Shown here piece by piece: positions 8,238 through 17,806 of a DNA stretch of 50,060 nucleotides. This DNA comes from Cupriavidus neocaledonicus (GTDB lineage: Bacteria > Pseudomonadota > Gammaproteobacteria > Burkholderiales > Burkholderiaceae): positions 20,050-70,109 of the forward strand of contig NZ_AQUR01000076.1 in NCBI RefSeq assembly GCF_000372525.1, read 5' to 3'. The notes under the pieces were generated by a model, which saw only the letters and a list, made by a program, of their open reading frames with translations, was not told where the DNA came from and searched no databases. The position numbers and the translations under genes were made by a program. Position 1 is the stretch's first letter; each line of letters begins with the position of its first letter.

Positions 8238-8504
8238 ATGAAATCCCTAGCCCTACTTGCCACCCTCTCGCTAACCGTCGCGGCTTGGGCACAGGGAGGG
8301 CGCTACGGCTCTCCCCCAACGCCTGGGACGGACACTGGCAAGCGTGCGGAGAGGCCGAGTCAAGCTGCGGGAGGTGCCTCCGGCGAAAGTGCCAAAAGGG
8401 CGAATGGCAAGCTTGACAACAATAAGGGGCATGCCGGCGGCGAAGGGGCATCTGCAGCTGCAACGCAAAGCAGCCCTGCTTCAGCGCCAAAGAGCCGGCC
8501 TTGA
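8238..8504 (+). CDS. Small secreted low-complexity protein, hypothetical
   Basis: The start at 8238 follows GGAG and gives an 88-residue product with a signal peptide (MKSLALLATLSLTVAAWAQ). The mature part is short, hydrophilic and rich in Gly, Ala, Ser, Lys and Asn, with KRANGKLDNNKGHAGGEG in the middle. No domain is visible. Similar small exported Gly/Lys-rich proteins are frequent in Burkholderiales, with no assigned role. It stands alone between two gene-poor stretches. Confidence 0.55.
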   Translation: MKSLALLATLSLTVAAWAQGGRYGSPPTPGTDTGKRAERPSQAAGGASGESAKRANGKLDNNKGHAGGEGASAAATQSSPASAPKSRP

Positions 8505-9481
8505 TGTGCTTTTGCATTGCACACCGGCCATGCGCCGGAGCTTGCGTCTAAGCGCTATGGCATACGGCTGCAGCGGCATGTCGACTGAGCCTGATAGATG
8601 GATGGACTCAATACGGCTTGTGTTGGCGGAACCGTTGAGTCCGTCGAATGCCGTCGTTGCAACGTTCCTGACCAGGTCGGAATGCTGCCCCATTTACCGC
8701 TAGCAACATGAGCGACGTAGCAGCATCCCAAAGCCGCAAGCCTCACGAGTCGAACCACGCGGCAGTACCGAACGTGTTGCAATGCACGAGCCGAGCCAGG
8801 CGCCTGAGTGAAAAGTTGTTGGCGGAAGTCACAACAGGTGCTGCCGCCAATCGCGGATGTGCCCTTGGGTACGTGTCGTCCAACGATGACTTTGCGCTTG
8901 GCCTCGGCGCCTCCCACTTTGGCGCCATCGTTTGAAGAGGCGAGCAAGCAGTTGCATTGCGCCTGGAATTCAAAGTCGTGTTCCGGAACGAGCGGTCATT
9001 TCCGTCGTCCTCAGTTCCGGCAGGGCCTTGGTGATCGCGGTCCCTAATCGCCGTCCACGTATTTCGCATACTTCTTCGGCCATTCCGCCGGCAGGTTGTT
9101 CAGGCCCGACGGATTGGCGTCATACCATTACCCTTGATAGACCGCTCGCGAAGAATCAGGTTTAAAGTGATGCACAATTCATTTTCATCGCAACCTGCCC
9201 GGCTTCATTTTGGGGGCGGCGCTTGTCGGCCGTTTGAGCCGTTGTATTTCCGATGATGAGCGAATTGGCCGATGAACTGCCGTTCGATCTGTGAGGAAAT
9301 GACGGCGTTCCGAACCCTGAACTGGCTGCTGAACTGGCACTACTGCACGAGAACTTTATAGAGCCGCCATTTCGAAGTCGGCCTGCGAGCGTCGCCCGGA
9401 GACAGGAAAGTGTTTGTCCTCCGGATCCTTATGCGCATATGCTGAAACCACCACTCGCAAGCAACTTCCTGGAGTTCCTCC
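8505..9481. other. Gene-poor stretch with a possible C-terminal remnant
   Basis: No convincing gene. On the minus strand 9127-9044 reads WYDANPSGLNNLPAEWPKK then YAKYVDGD and a stop. That is the composition of a genuine protein end, but a stop sits directly in front of it, so it is likely a remnant. The family is not recognised. Remaining frames look like shadows. Confidence 0.35.
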
Positions 9482-10657
9482 ATGGCCAATGGCCAGTTGC
9501 GCGGCAGCGGCGCAGCCAGAAATCCCACCATGCGCTGGATCAAGAACCCGGCTTGGGACCTGGTTTGGGTACTGAATGCGCTGTGGTTAGCCCCCCTGGT
9601 CCTTCTGCTGGCCTGGGGCCATGACGACGTGCGCGCCAGCCCTGTGGACGGACTGTTTTTTGCCTTTGCGGTCCCTCTATGGTTCGGCCACCGCGTCTCG
9701 TCGGCCTGGTTGGCCTACGCAACCCCGGCCTACCGTCCTCTGCTCACGACTCAGCGGCTACGCTTCGTAGTGGCCCCGTTGACCATCGCCGTGGCCTGCT
9801 TCGCCCTGCTTCTGGCGCCTGAGAGGGTGCTGCCGATCCCGGTGACTGAGCGCGTGGTCTGGCTGGCCGTGCTGGACTACCTGCTGGTGAGTCACCATTT
9901 CGCCGCGCAGCATTTTGGGCTACTTAGCCTCTACCGCTCGCGCGCGGGACGAGCATCCGACGCGGTCACGCGACGGCTTGACCGGTGGTTCGCGCTCGTC
10001 GTGGGCGGCGGCTTGGTTGTGCTGGCAGACGCCTTGGCTGGATTGATAGCCTTCCAGGATCGCTGGGTCGACCCGTTGCTGGGGGTGGGCTGGTCGGACG
10101 TGTTCGCGCGCACACTGCACGATGGCGGCATTGCCTTCGTCATGATCCTGACTGGCCTGATGCTATACGTCGAACTGCGCTCGCAGCGTGCATCGTTGCC
10201 GCGCGTGGCCTACATCGTCAGCGTCTCGTCCATGGTGCTCTTCGCCTTCCTCGCGCGCGACCCGTTCCTGTTCATCGTGCTGTGGAGCGTACAACATTGG
10301 AGCGCGGCAATGGGACTCACCTCGCTCGCAGCTTCCGGTAGGGCTCAGGCGCCCGGCACACATTGGCAGCAACTGCTCGCACCCATCAATCGACGCGGCT
10401 GGGCAGTGCTGCTCGTCCTCGCCGTCATCTCCACCTTGCTGCTACCCGTGCTAGAGGTGGAAGCCGTGACCGACGAATACGCCTACGCCGATCGCATCTT
10501 CGGCGAGGCGGCGCGCTGGCTGCGCTCCTCGCCTTACGCGCCGGCGCTGCTGGCACTGGGCTTCGCGACAGGCTTCATCCACTACTTGCTGGATCGCGCC
10601 GTCTTCCGCTTCTCCTCGCCCGACGTCAGGCAGGCCGCCCGCGGGCTGATCGAATGA
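9482..10657 (+). CDS. Polytopic inner-membrane protein of unknown family
   Basis: The 391-residue product starts after GGAG with eight-base spacing. About nine hydrophobic helices are visible, for example LAPLVLLLAWG, VVAPLTIAVACFALLL, FALVVGGGLVVLADAL, IAFVMILTGLMLYVEL and LLALGFATGFIHYLLDR. Histidines recur in or near membrane segments: LLVSHHFAAQHFGLLSLYR, LWSVQHWSAAMG and GFIHYLLDR. This pattern recalls membrane enzymes that bind metal or haem through histidines, such as the Brp/Blh group, but I cannot place it in a family. The next gene on the right is a decayed LysR gene in the opposite direction. Confidence 0.7.
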   Translation: MANGQLRGSGAARNPTMRWIKNPAWDLVWVLNALWLAPLVLLLAWGHDDVRASPVDGLFFAFAVPLWFGHRVSSAWLAYATPAYRPLLTTQRLRFVVAPLTIAVACFALLLAPERVLPIPVTERVVWLAVLDYLLVSHHFAAQHFGLLSLYRSRAGRASDAVTRRLDRWFALVVGGGLVVLADALAGLIAFQDRWVDPLLGVGWSDVFARTLHDGGIAFVMILTGLMLYVELRSQRASLPRVAYIVSVSSMVLFAFLARDPFLFIVLWSVQHWSAAMGLTSLAASGRAQAPGTHWQQLLAPINRRGWAVLLVLAVISTLLLPVLEVEAVTDEYAYADRIFGEAARWLRSSPYAPALLALGFATGFIHYLLDRAVFRFSSPDVRQAARGLIE

Positions 10658-10676
10658 TCATGCCGCAACCTGCCAT

Positions 10677-11170
10677 TCATCCCTCGCCATTGATCAGCAT
10701 TGCGCCGGCCGAACGGGCAGCTTCCGATATCAGGCCGCCCGCCAGATGCGGCGGGTAGGCAATGCGGTGGGATGGTATTGGAACGAATCCAGCTCGCGCA
10801 GCCGCGCGCCGATCCGATAGGCAAGCACCAGGGGCGATGATCTGCCGCGCAAAGGTCGGCGGCGAGCAAACGCGCAATCGCTGCCTGCGCCGGTCGCGGG
10901 GTCGATGCAAGGGTACCGCCGCCAGCATGCGAAGCGGGCCGATCACCTGCTGGAGATAGGCCTTGCCGGCGTCGGGAGCACAGCGTCCTTCCGCCTCTGT
11001 CCACCAGTTGAAACGCCAAGCATCTGCTCGACCGCGGCCACCCGCTTGGCGACCGCACTGCCGGTGACGCAGAGGGCTTCGGCGGCGCGCTCGAACGTGC
11101 CGTAGCGGGCCGCGGCCTCGAATGCCAACAGCCCATCGAGAGAAGCGACTCGAAGACGAGAAGGCGTCAT
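10677..11170 (-). pseudogene. LysR-family regulator, multiply frameshifted and truncated
   Basis: From the ATG at 11170 the frame reads LRVASLDGLLAFEAAARYG then TFERAAEALCVTGSAVAKRV, the LysR winged-helix start. After EQMLG the sense moves to another frame (FQLVDRGGRTL), then to a third (GKAYLQQVIGPLRMLAAV), and again near LAYRIGARLRELDSF. The effector domain is cut short near 10677. At least three frame changes are needed to restore the family pattern, so the gene is dead. It lies convergent to the membrane-protein gene. Confidence 0.7.
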
Positions 11171-11354
11171 ATTCGATAACGTGATTGGAACGTACCGAAG
11201 GTATAGGTCCCATGTGGGACGAATCGCGCGCTCGCCCGGCACATTGGTTCGTCTCCAACCTCGCCTGCGAAGCGGTTCCCAGCAAATCATCACCCGGGTT
11301 GCCTGGCTCGCATCCGCGACCGCATTGCGAACCCGGAGCCCGATGGAGGCGCGT

Positions 11355-12062
11355 TCAGGCTTCGGTGGCCTGGCCGCATACCAGCCGTGCCATCTGCACC
11401 TTGCTTGTAATACCGAGCTTGGCGTAGGCCTGCCGCAGATGGTGGCGCACGGTGGCTGGCGAGCTGCCCAGCGCTCGCGCCACTGCCTTGTAACTCTGGC
11501 CCATGCCGAAAAGGCGCGCAACCTCGGCCTCGCGCGGGCTGAGCAACGCCAGCGCAGCGTCCTTGGGGCGCCGCAGGTCGAGCGCCGACGCATGCGGCGT
11601 TAGCAATTCCAGCAGCGCCTGGTCGCGCGCGCAGTAGGCCGCGGGCTCGCGGCGGTACAGGGCCAGGTGAGTCCACCATGGCGACGCGGATGTGTGCAGC
11701 ACCACCCCCAGAACACCACCGATGCGGTGGTCCTCGCCGAAAGCCCGCAACGAGGACAGCGGGAGTTCGTCTATCTTCATTGCGATGCCACAGCCGGGGC
11801 GCCGCATCGCCGCAGGCGCCACCGGGTCGACATGGCGCACGCGGCGCCAGTCGGCTACGAAATCGGGATCCAGGCCGCGGATGTGGCTATCGTGCGGCGC
11901 GAGCAGTCCGGCCTCCAGTGTCGAACGGCCGAACCACGCGGCGTCGAAGCAAATATGGCCGGCTAGCCAACCCAGCAACCGATCGCCTGCTCTCCGCACC
12001 TCGGCGTCGGCCGCCAACGCGTAGAGCTCCAGCAGCGATGAGGGCGTCTGCGTGTTGTGCAT
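11355..12062 (-). CDS. LuxR-type helix-turn-helix transcriptional regulator
   Basis: The 235-residue protein has a C-terminal GerE/LuxR domain: LLSPREAEVARLFGMGQSYK, then AVARALGSSPATVRHHLRQ and YAKLGITSKVQM. The first 150 residues resemble a GAF/autoinducer-like sensor fold with many Trp and His but are not assignable to a specific ligand. There is no receiver domain, so it is not a two-component response regulator. No strong ribosome site precedes the start codon at 12062. It is transcribed away from the scrambled amidase, which it may once have controlled. Confidence 0.8.
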   Translation of the reverse strand: MHNTQTPSSLLELYALAADAEVRRAGDRLLGWLAGHICFDAAWFGRSTLEAGLLAPHDSHIRGLDPDFVADWRRVRHVDPVAPAAMRRPGCGIAMKIDELPLSSLRAFGEDHRIGGVLGVVLHTSASPWWTHLALYRREPAAYCARDQALLELLTPHASALDLRRPKDAALALLSPREAEVARLFGMGQSYKAVARALGSSPATVRHHLRQAYAKLGITSKVQMARLVCGQATEA

Positions 12063-12239
12063 GTTAGGATCGCGTCAGGAGGTTCCGCATGGCATCGCAC
12101 ACCGATTTGTCCCCGTCCCGTATCTCGGCCGAGCAGCTCGGTGCGCTGTCATGATGGGTGTCTCCGTGTTGTGTCGTTGTGGGAATGCTGCGTAGCCTAG
12201 GCCGCGACGCCTTGCGGGAACAGTCGTTCAAATGAACGA

Positions 12240-13676
12240 ACCTGGCCGAGTACAGCAGCCACGACGCGACCGCACTGGCTGAACGCATCCGACGGAAGGA
12301 GATCAGCGCCGCTGAGGCACAGCAATGCGCACGCGAAGCCGCGGCCGCGCTTAACCCGCGCATCAATGCCATCATCGAAATGATGCAGGGCCGCTCCGCC
12401 GGCTCGGCGCCGGGAAACTGCGTGGCCACCGCGATCCGCAGCTGCCGCGGCGGCGACTGGCAGGGACCGGAGCCCGGCGACCCCTTCCTGATGGCGGCGC
12501 CCCCGCAGCCCTATGCGCAGGCCATCCGAGCCACCACCATCGTTGGCATGTGCGATCGGCACGATGCCGGCCGCCACTGCAGCGGCTGCGCCGCCACTGG
12601 AGCCCCCCGCGCTATGCGCCGGGTTCCATGGGTTGCGGGTGGCGCCGCCAAACGCGCTCTCGGTGGTGGCACTGAAGCCGAACTCAGGCGTGTGGGTGCG
12701 TCCCATCGTGGCGAAGCCGGCGCGGCGAAAACGCCTCATCAGCGCACTGTCGGCTGGCGCAACGATCCGTGTCCCGGCTGCCGCCTGCGGCCTGGTCGGC
12801 CTCAAGCCCAGCCGCGGCCGCGTCAGCGCCGGTCCTGACTACGGCCAGCCACTGATGGGCCTGGGCATCGAAGGCGTGGTGTGCCGCAGCGTGCGCGATG
12901 CCGCTGCCGCGCTCGATGCGATGCGATGCCGGCAGCCAGATGGCTACCGATCTCGCTGCGCACGCCCTCGGCGTGCAGCACCACGTCCTTGATCAGGAAG
13001 GGAACGCCGGCGAAGGCACCCTGCGCGTCATGCGCCAGCGGCGCGTCAAACTGATGCGGTCGAGGCCTCTGCACGCACGCTGGCCGGACTTGGGCATGCA
13101 GTGGAATGGGCCACCCCGTCGTACGCACACGAGGCCTTCCTCTCGGCCACGCGCACGCTATGGTCGACCTTCCTGGCCGCCGGCCTGGTTGGGCTGGCGC
13201 AGATGCGGCAGATGTCGCTGGACAAGGCCCTGGCCGAAGTGCAGGCTTGCACCCGCGCCACGGTAGAGCACGGACTGCGGCTTAGCGCGCTCGATGTGGA
13301 ACTGGCAATGGCGCAAATGAACGCCGTGTCGCGCTCCGTCGCACCCTTCTTCGCGCGCTACGACATCCTGATCACGCCCACCTTGCGTACACCCACCGCG
13401 CCGCTGGGCTACTTTAACCAAGACGATCCGTCACTCGACGCGCAGAGTTACTTCGACCACTTGTTCGCATACGTCCCCTACCCAGCGCTCTTCAACTTCA
13501 CCGGCCAGCCCGCAATCTCCCTGCCGTTGGCGATGGCGGGCGATCTGCCGCTCGGCGTGCATTGCGCCGCGCCGATGGGTGACGAAGCCACCTTGCTGCA
13601 GTTGGCCGCACAGCTCGAGCAGGCGATGCCGTGGGCCGCGCGGCGCCCCGGGCTGCACGCAGCGGCGATGCTGTAG
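12240..13676 (+). pseudogene. Amidase-signature gene scrambled by inversions
   Basis: Seven segments of one amidase lie in alternating orientation. Plus 12244-12382: N-terminal helix ([17 protein letters not shown]). Minus 12390-12450: [16 protein letters not shown]. Plus 12460-12525: [20 protein letters not shown]. Minus 12535-12765: [20 protein letters not shown] through [15 protein letters not shown] to NDGGGS. Plus 12767-12920: [19 protein letters not shown] to RDAAAALDAM. Minus 12925-13048: GAFAGVPFLIKDVVLHAEG with the catalytic Lys. Plus 13050-13676: DAVEASARTLAGLGHAVEW to the C-terminus. Placed in family order (1,6,4,5,3,2,7) they add up to roughly 470 residues, a full amidase with nothing lost. 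One junction falls right after the nucleophile Ser of GGGS-IR. No single frame is functional. Confidence 0.8.
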
Positions 13677-13994
13677 CAGCGGCTGCGCCACGCGCACGGG
13701 GATCATGACCGCTTCGCGTGACTGTCCCCGCGTGCCAATCCCGCCTGCTCGATCAATCGGCCCGGTAGCTCCACCGCAGGGCCGATCCCTCGCTGTTGGC
13801 CAAACATGAAGTCCTCCGCCGGCACGCTTCGTACCACGTACCGATCGCCTACCCAAACGCGAATCTTTGGGTCGATAAGCTGCTAAGGGAACCAGGGCAC
13901 TACCCTTCATTTCCCGACGGTTGGAAATTATCGGGCGATGCACGCCAGCACAAATGCACGTCGGAATATCAAGCTCTTAGGCAGATAATAAGCA
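13677..13994. other. Intergenic stretch upstream of the second porin
   Basis: Three hundred bases without a supported gene. Minus-strand frames here are shadows or remnants without a recognisable motif. The later half is AT-richer than its surroundings, as expected for a promoter region, but I see no clear -35/-10 pair. Confidence 0.4.
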
Positions 13995-14017
13995 CTGCTT
14001 TTTTTAAAAAAAAGCAG
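13995..14017 (+). promoter_or_regulatory. Hairpin in the porin leader
   Basis: CTGCTTTTTTT (13995-14005) faces AAAAAAAAGCAG (14006-14017), a near-perfect inverted repeat with no real loop and one extra A. It ends 15 bases before the porin start codon, so it would sit in the 5' leader just upstream of the ribosome site. It might affect translation or be a small-RNA or protein target; it is also T-rich enough to act as a weak terminator. Confidence 0.5.
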
Positions 14018-14032
14018 CGAGAGGCGACAAGG

Positions 14033-15226
14033 ATGAAAAGTACGGTGATTCCGTCCATGGCCGCACTGGCTGTCATGGCCCAGTTCTCCGCGGCTTGCTG
14101 GGCGCAGTCGAGCGTGACCCTTTACGGCGTGGTGGATCTCAACATTGAGTATGTCAACCATGTCGGGAAAATACCAACGGCTGCAAACCATTTCAATCCA
14201 GGGCCGTCCAACAGCGCTTATCGCATTAACTCGGGCGGTGTTGCGGGTTCCCGCTGGGGGATACGTGGTGAAGAGGAAATCCGCAATGGCCTGAAAGTCA
14301 TCTTTGCGCTTGAAAGCGGCTTCAACCTTGATAACAGCACCATGGCGATGCCAGGGCGAATGTTTGATCGCCAGGCGTTCTTGGGGGTACAGAGCGCGAA
14401 TTACGGCCGCCTCACCTTTGGACGGCAATATACGTCGCTCATGCTAGCCCTGGCGAACTTTACGCCAATGGCGTTCGCGCCCCAGTACGATCCGGTTCTG
14501 GCGATGGTTGGTCCTAACCTTCGCGAGGACAATACTGTCGCGTACAGTGGCACGTTCGGTCCATTGACAGCCATGGCTCACTGGTCATTCGGTACCGGGG
14601 TAGCCGTTCCCCCGGCAGACCTCAACGGCATAGCGGTAGGTGGTGATGGTGAAGTCGCCGGGCAGTTTCGTCGCGACACGGGTTACGGCGCGGGATTTAA
14701 CTACTTCGCCGGAAAGCTAGGCTTATCCGTTGCGTATGACCAGTTCAATCCCTCCACCGGCACCACTGGTGGCACGGTCGGAACTGGCGCCTTCAAGAGG
14801 GCAGCGGTTGCAGCAAGTTATGCGATCGGTCCGGTCACTGTGATGGGAAGCTACCGGTGGGGCGAAAACAAGAGCGCCGACGGTCACGTGTTGCAGCGGG
14901 ATGATCTGTACTCCCTCGGTGCGGTTTGCCACGTTGCTCCTGCCTGGGACCTGGCAGTTGCCTACAACTATCAGGATCTCAAGAACTTCCTGGGGGATAC
15001 CAGCCGCCCCAATCCCTGGCAGCTTGCGCTGCGCGCGGACTACGCACTTTCGAAACGCACCTCTCTTTACCTGACAACCGCTTACGCAAGGAATGCCGGT
15101 TTGATGATGGAATCTGGTCCGGCTGCCTCTTTCATAAGCTCTCTCTATCTTGGCAGCAGTTATGCACTCGGTAATGGCCAGAAGACGATGGCGGGTGTCG
15201 GTTTAGGGCTGCGCCACACGTTCTGA
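14033..15226 (+). CDS. Gram-negative general porin (trimeric, OmpC-like)
   Basis: The 397-residue product starts at an ATG with AGAGGCGACAAGG in front. A longer frame from 13796 would run through the leader hairpin and is rejected. The signal peptide ends near CWAQ/SSVTLYGVVDLNIEY; the mature protein carries INSGGVAGSRWGIRGEEEI and ends GLRHTF. It is a paralogue of the porin at 2813-3976, sharing YVNH, PTAAN and FNPGP near the N-terminus and the AGQFRRDTxYGA motif later. The scrambled amidase is just upstream on the same strand, so a former catabolic link is possible. Confidence 0.92.
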   Translation: MKSTVIPSMAALAVMAQFSAACWAQSSVTLYGVVDLNIEYVNHVGKIPTAANHFNPGPSNSAYRINSGGVAGSRWGIRGEEEIRNGLKVIFALESGFNLDNSTMAMPGRMFDRQAFLGVQSANYGRLTFGRQYTSLMLALANFTPMAFAPQYDPVLAMVGPNLREDNTVAYSGTFGPLTAMAHWSFGTGVAVPPADLNGIAVGGDGEVAGQFRRDTGYGAGFNYFAGKLGLSVAYDQFNPSTGTTGGTVGTGAFKRAAVAASYAIGPVTVMGSYRWGENKSADGHVLQRDDLYSLGAVCHVAPAWDLAVAYNYQDLKNFLGDTSRPNPWQLALRADYALSKRTSLYLTTAYARNAGLMMESGPAASFISSLYLGSSYALGNGQKTMAGVGLGLRHTF

Positions 15227-16005
15227 GCATCACAGCGCCTTTCATCCCCGGTGCAGCTACCCGGCGCCTGTCACGGACTTCCGCGTGAGCCGGTAAAACT
15301 CCACCGACTGCCCCACATTGACCGCCCGCCGCAGCCAGTCCGGTATGTCGCCCTGCCCCTCCCCGTCATCGGCTAAACGAAGCCACACGTCTCCTATCCG
15401 TAAGCCTCATCAGGTTGTCTTTCTCCCTCAGATCGGCGTCGAACCCAAATCCCCCGTGCCTCCACGAACAGAACGAAGGCACCTTATACATCATTGCCGA
15501 GTAGACGATTGAGGTCCGCGATCTATCGAGGATTACAGATCCTGTCGTAGTCACGAATGCCGATATGGACCTGAATCGCCCAGCCCGTTCCAGCACCATT
15601 GGAAGGGGCGCCATGTGCTGCATGCGCGAACGCTACTGCGGGGAACAGGGGGACGGCTGCGATCCTGGGTCGCCCTAGGTCCAGCCATTTGCGAGTGTGC
15701 GCGATGAATTCGTGGCTGCTTGGAGGCCATCGGCGAAGGCCGCCTGACTTTAGCAAGTGGGTGTCCAGGCGCCGCGAGCGCCGCACGATTGCCAAAATCG
15801 GATACCCATGGCGGCGGCCGCGAGGCCCGATCAGGCCGCACGGGCGCCAACAATGCCTACCCTGGCCCCGCTCGCCACCGCCGGCCCGTCGCACGTACGC
15901 CCCGACTCAGTAGATTTCCCGGTACGCCGGTTGCCGATTCCGGCTAACGCTCCGGCCCCGACGCTTCATAGACTGCCTCCATCCCGCTTCCCACAGGAGA
16001 CAGTC
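15227..16005. other. Gap with decayed coding remnants upstream of the amine dehydrogenase operon
   Basis: On the minus strand about 15880-15640 different frames together resemble a LysR C-terminus (ILAIVRRSRRLDTHLLK, FADGLQAATN, FIAHTRKWLDLG), so a dead regulator is likely. On the minus strand near 15400-15260 there is a tail reading VWLRLADDGEGQGDIPDWL then a stop, unidentified. AGGAG at 15995 belongs to the amine dehydrogenase start. I cannot point to a promoter for that operon. Confidence 0.4.
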
Positions 16006-17226
16006 GTGACGCACCCAAGCAGGAACGCACGCCGCACCAACCCGGCGCGGCAGCTTCCACGTTCGGCCACCCCGGCGCTACGCGCAGGGTGCCTTGTCAT
16101 ATCGCTCGCAGCGGTCGCGCTTGGCGCGGGCAGCGCCGCGGCCGAACTGCCGCCCGAGACGTTGACCATGGCCAGGCTGGCGCCGGCCGATGAAAACCGC
16201 CTCTACATCTCCGACGTCGCGTTCCGCCACATGGTGGACGGCCGCCTGCACGTGGTCGACGGCAAGCAGATGAAGTACCTCGGGCTGGTGCCGACCGGCT
16301 TCGGCGGACAGTCGCTGCTGTCGCCGGACAAGCGCACCATCTATGTGGTGTCTACCTTCTACCCGCGCCTGTCGCGCGGCGAACGGACCGACGTGGTCAG
16401 CCTGTACGACGCCGACACGCTGGCCTACCGCAGCGAGATCGTGATCCCGCCGCGCCACGCGCAGTCGCTCAACTACCGGGGCATTATCGCCACGTCCGCG
16501 GATGGCCGTTTCCTGTATGTGCAGAATGCCACGCCGGCGACCTCGGTCAGCATCGTCGACCTGAAAGAGAACAAGCTTGCGTCCGAGGTCCAGACACCGG
16601 GTTGCTGGGGCATCTTTGCCAGCGCCGCGTCGAGCCAGCGCTTTCACTCGCTGTGCAGCGACGGCGCCATGCTGACCGTCACGCATGATGCCAGCGGCCA
16701 GCCTGCCGGCCAGAAGCGCAGCGCGCGCATGTTCGATCCGCAGGAAGACCCGGTCTTCCTGCATGCGGAGCGCATCGGCAACACGCTGTACTTCGTGTCC
16801 TTCAACGGCAATGTCTATACCGCCGACCTGTCGGGCGAAGCGCCGTCCTTCGGCAAGCCCTGGCCCATGGTCGATGCCGCCGACGCCCGCGGAGGCTGGA
16901 AGCCCGGCGGCTATCAGCTGTTCGCGCTGCACGCCGCCACGCAGCGGCTCTATGTCGGCATGCATCCGAGGAGCCGCGAGGGCTCCCACAAGACGCCCGC
17001 GGCGGAGATCTGGACCATCGACCTGGCCCGCCAGAAGCGCGTCGCGCGCGCGCCGGGGCAGAACGCGCTGGCACTGACCGTTACGCAAGGCGCCAGGCCA
17101 ACGCTGTATGCGCTCGATGCGATGAAGGCCGGCGTGGTCGCGCTGGATCCCGCGGCACGCCTGAAGCCGGTGGCGCGGCTGGACAACGTGACCGAGAACG
17201 CCGTGCAGGTGGAGGCCCACCAATGA
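16006..17226 (+). CDS. aauB: Aromatic/methylamine dehydrogenase large (alpha) subunit
   Basis: The 406-residue product is the beta-propeller subunit of a TTQ amine dehydrogenase, a periplasmic enzyme that converts a primary amine to aldehyde plus ammonia. I use the GTG at 16006 because AGGAGA lies just upstream; the open frame extends left to 15757 with no ribosome site. A signal peptide ends near GSAAAELPPETLT. Family features are the repeated blades with ENRLYISDVAF, HVVDGKQMKYLGLVPTGF, YFVSFNGNVYTADL and RLYVGMHP. The next gene overlaps by ATGA. Similarity to aromatic (AauB) rather than methylamine (MauB) large subunits is judged from operon content and length, not a tree. Confidence 0.88.
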   Translation: MTHPSRNARRTNPARQLPRSATPALRAGCLVISLAAVALGAGSAAAELPPETLTMARLAPADENRLYISDVAFRHMVDGRLHVVDGKQMKYLGLVPTGFGGQSLLSPDKRTIYVVSTFYPRLSRGERTDVVSLYDADTLAYRSEIVIPPRHAQSLNYRGIIATSADGRFLYVQNATPATSVSIVDLKENKLASEVQTPGCWGIFASAASSQRFHSLCSDGAMLTVTHDASGQPAGQKRSARMFDPQEDPVFLHAERIGNTLYFVSFNGNVYTADLSGEAPSFGKPWPMVDAADARGGWKPGGYQLFALHAATQRLYVGMHPRSREGSHKTPAAEIWTIDLARQKRVARAPGQNALALTVTQGARPTLYALDAMKAGVVALDPAARLKPVARLDNVTENAVQVEAHQ

Positions 17227-17768
17227 CCGCCGCCATGCTGCTTGCCGATCCGCTCGTCACCGCGGCCTGCAGTGCCGCCGCGGCGCTGGTGCTGCTGATG
17301 TCGGTGCTGTCCAAGCTGCGCGACTTCGAGCGTTTCCACGCGGCCTTCGACGCCTACCGGCTGGTGCCCGCCGCGTGGAGCCGTGCCGCGGCCATGGCTT
17401 TCGTTGCCGCCGAGGCGGGCGCGGCGGCGTTGCTGGTGGCACGGCCGCTGCACGCGAGTTCGGCGCTCGCCGGCCTTGCCGTCGTCGGCCTGGCCACCGC
17501 TGCCATCGGCATCAACCTGGCGCGCGGCCGCCGCGATATCCGCTGCGGCTGCGATGCCGAGGACGTGCCGCTGTCGGGCGGCCTGGCATGGCGCAATGCC
17601 GCCTTGCTCGCGGTACTGGGCGCAGCGGCCGCATCCGCCGCTGCCGCTCCGGTGCGCGCGCTGGCACCGCTTGACTTTGCCGCCGCCGGCTTCTGCGCCC
17701 TGGCGTTGCTGCTGATGTGGCTGGGCAGCACGCAATTGCTGGCCAACGCGGCCCGGGCCCGCGGCTGA
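17223..17768 (+). CDS. mauE: MauE/AauE-type membrane maturation protein
   Basis: The 181-residue protein has about five hydrophobic helices and a short cytoplasmic or periplasmic CGC pair (RDIRCGCDAED). MauE is known to be required, with MauD, for processing and disulfide formation of the cysteine-rich small subunit. The start overlaps the large-subunit stop by four bases, giving tight translational coupling. It lies in the order B-E-D-A that is standard for both mau and aau operons. MauE belongs to the DoxX-like/MauE family of redox membrane proteins, which fits the CxC motif. Confidence 0.88.
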   Translation: MTAAMLLADPLVTAACSAAAALVLLMSVLSKLRDFERFHAAFDAYRLVPAAWSRAAAMAFVAAEAGAAALLVARPLHASSALAGLAVVGLATAAIGINLARGRRDIRCGCDAEDVPLSGGLAWRNAALLAVLGAAAASAAAAPVRALAPLDFAAAGFCALALLLMWLGSTQLLANAARARG

Positions 17769-17806
17769 ACCCACCATCCCCTGATTTCCTTCTGACCGAG
17801 ACCGAA

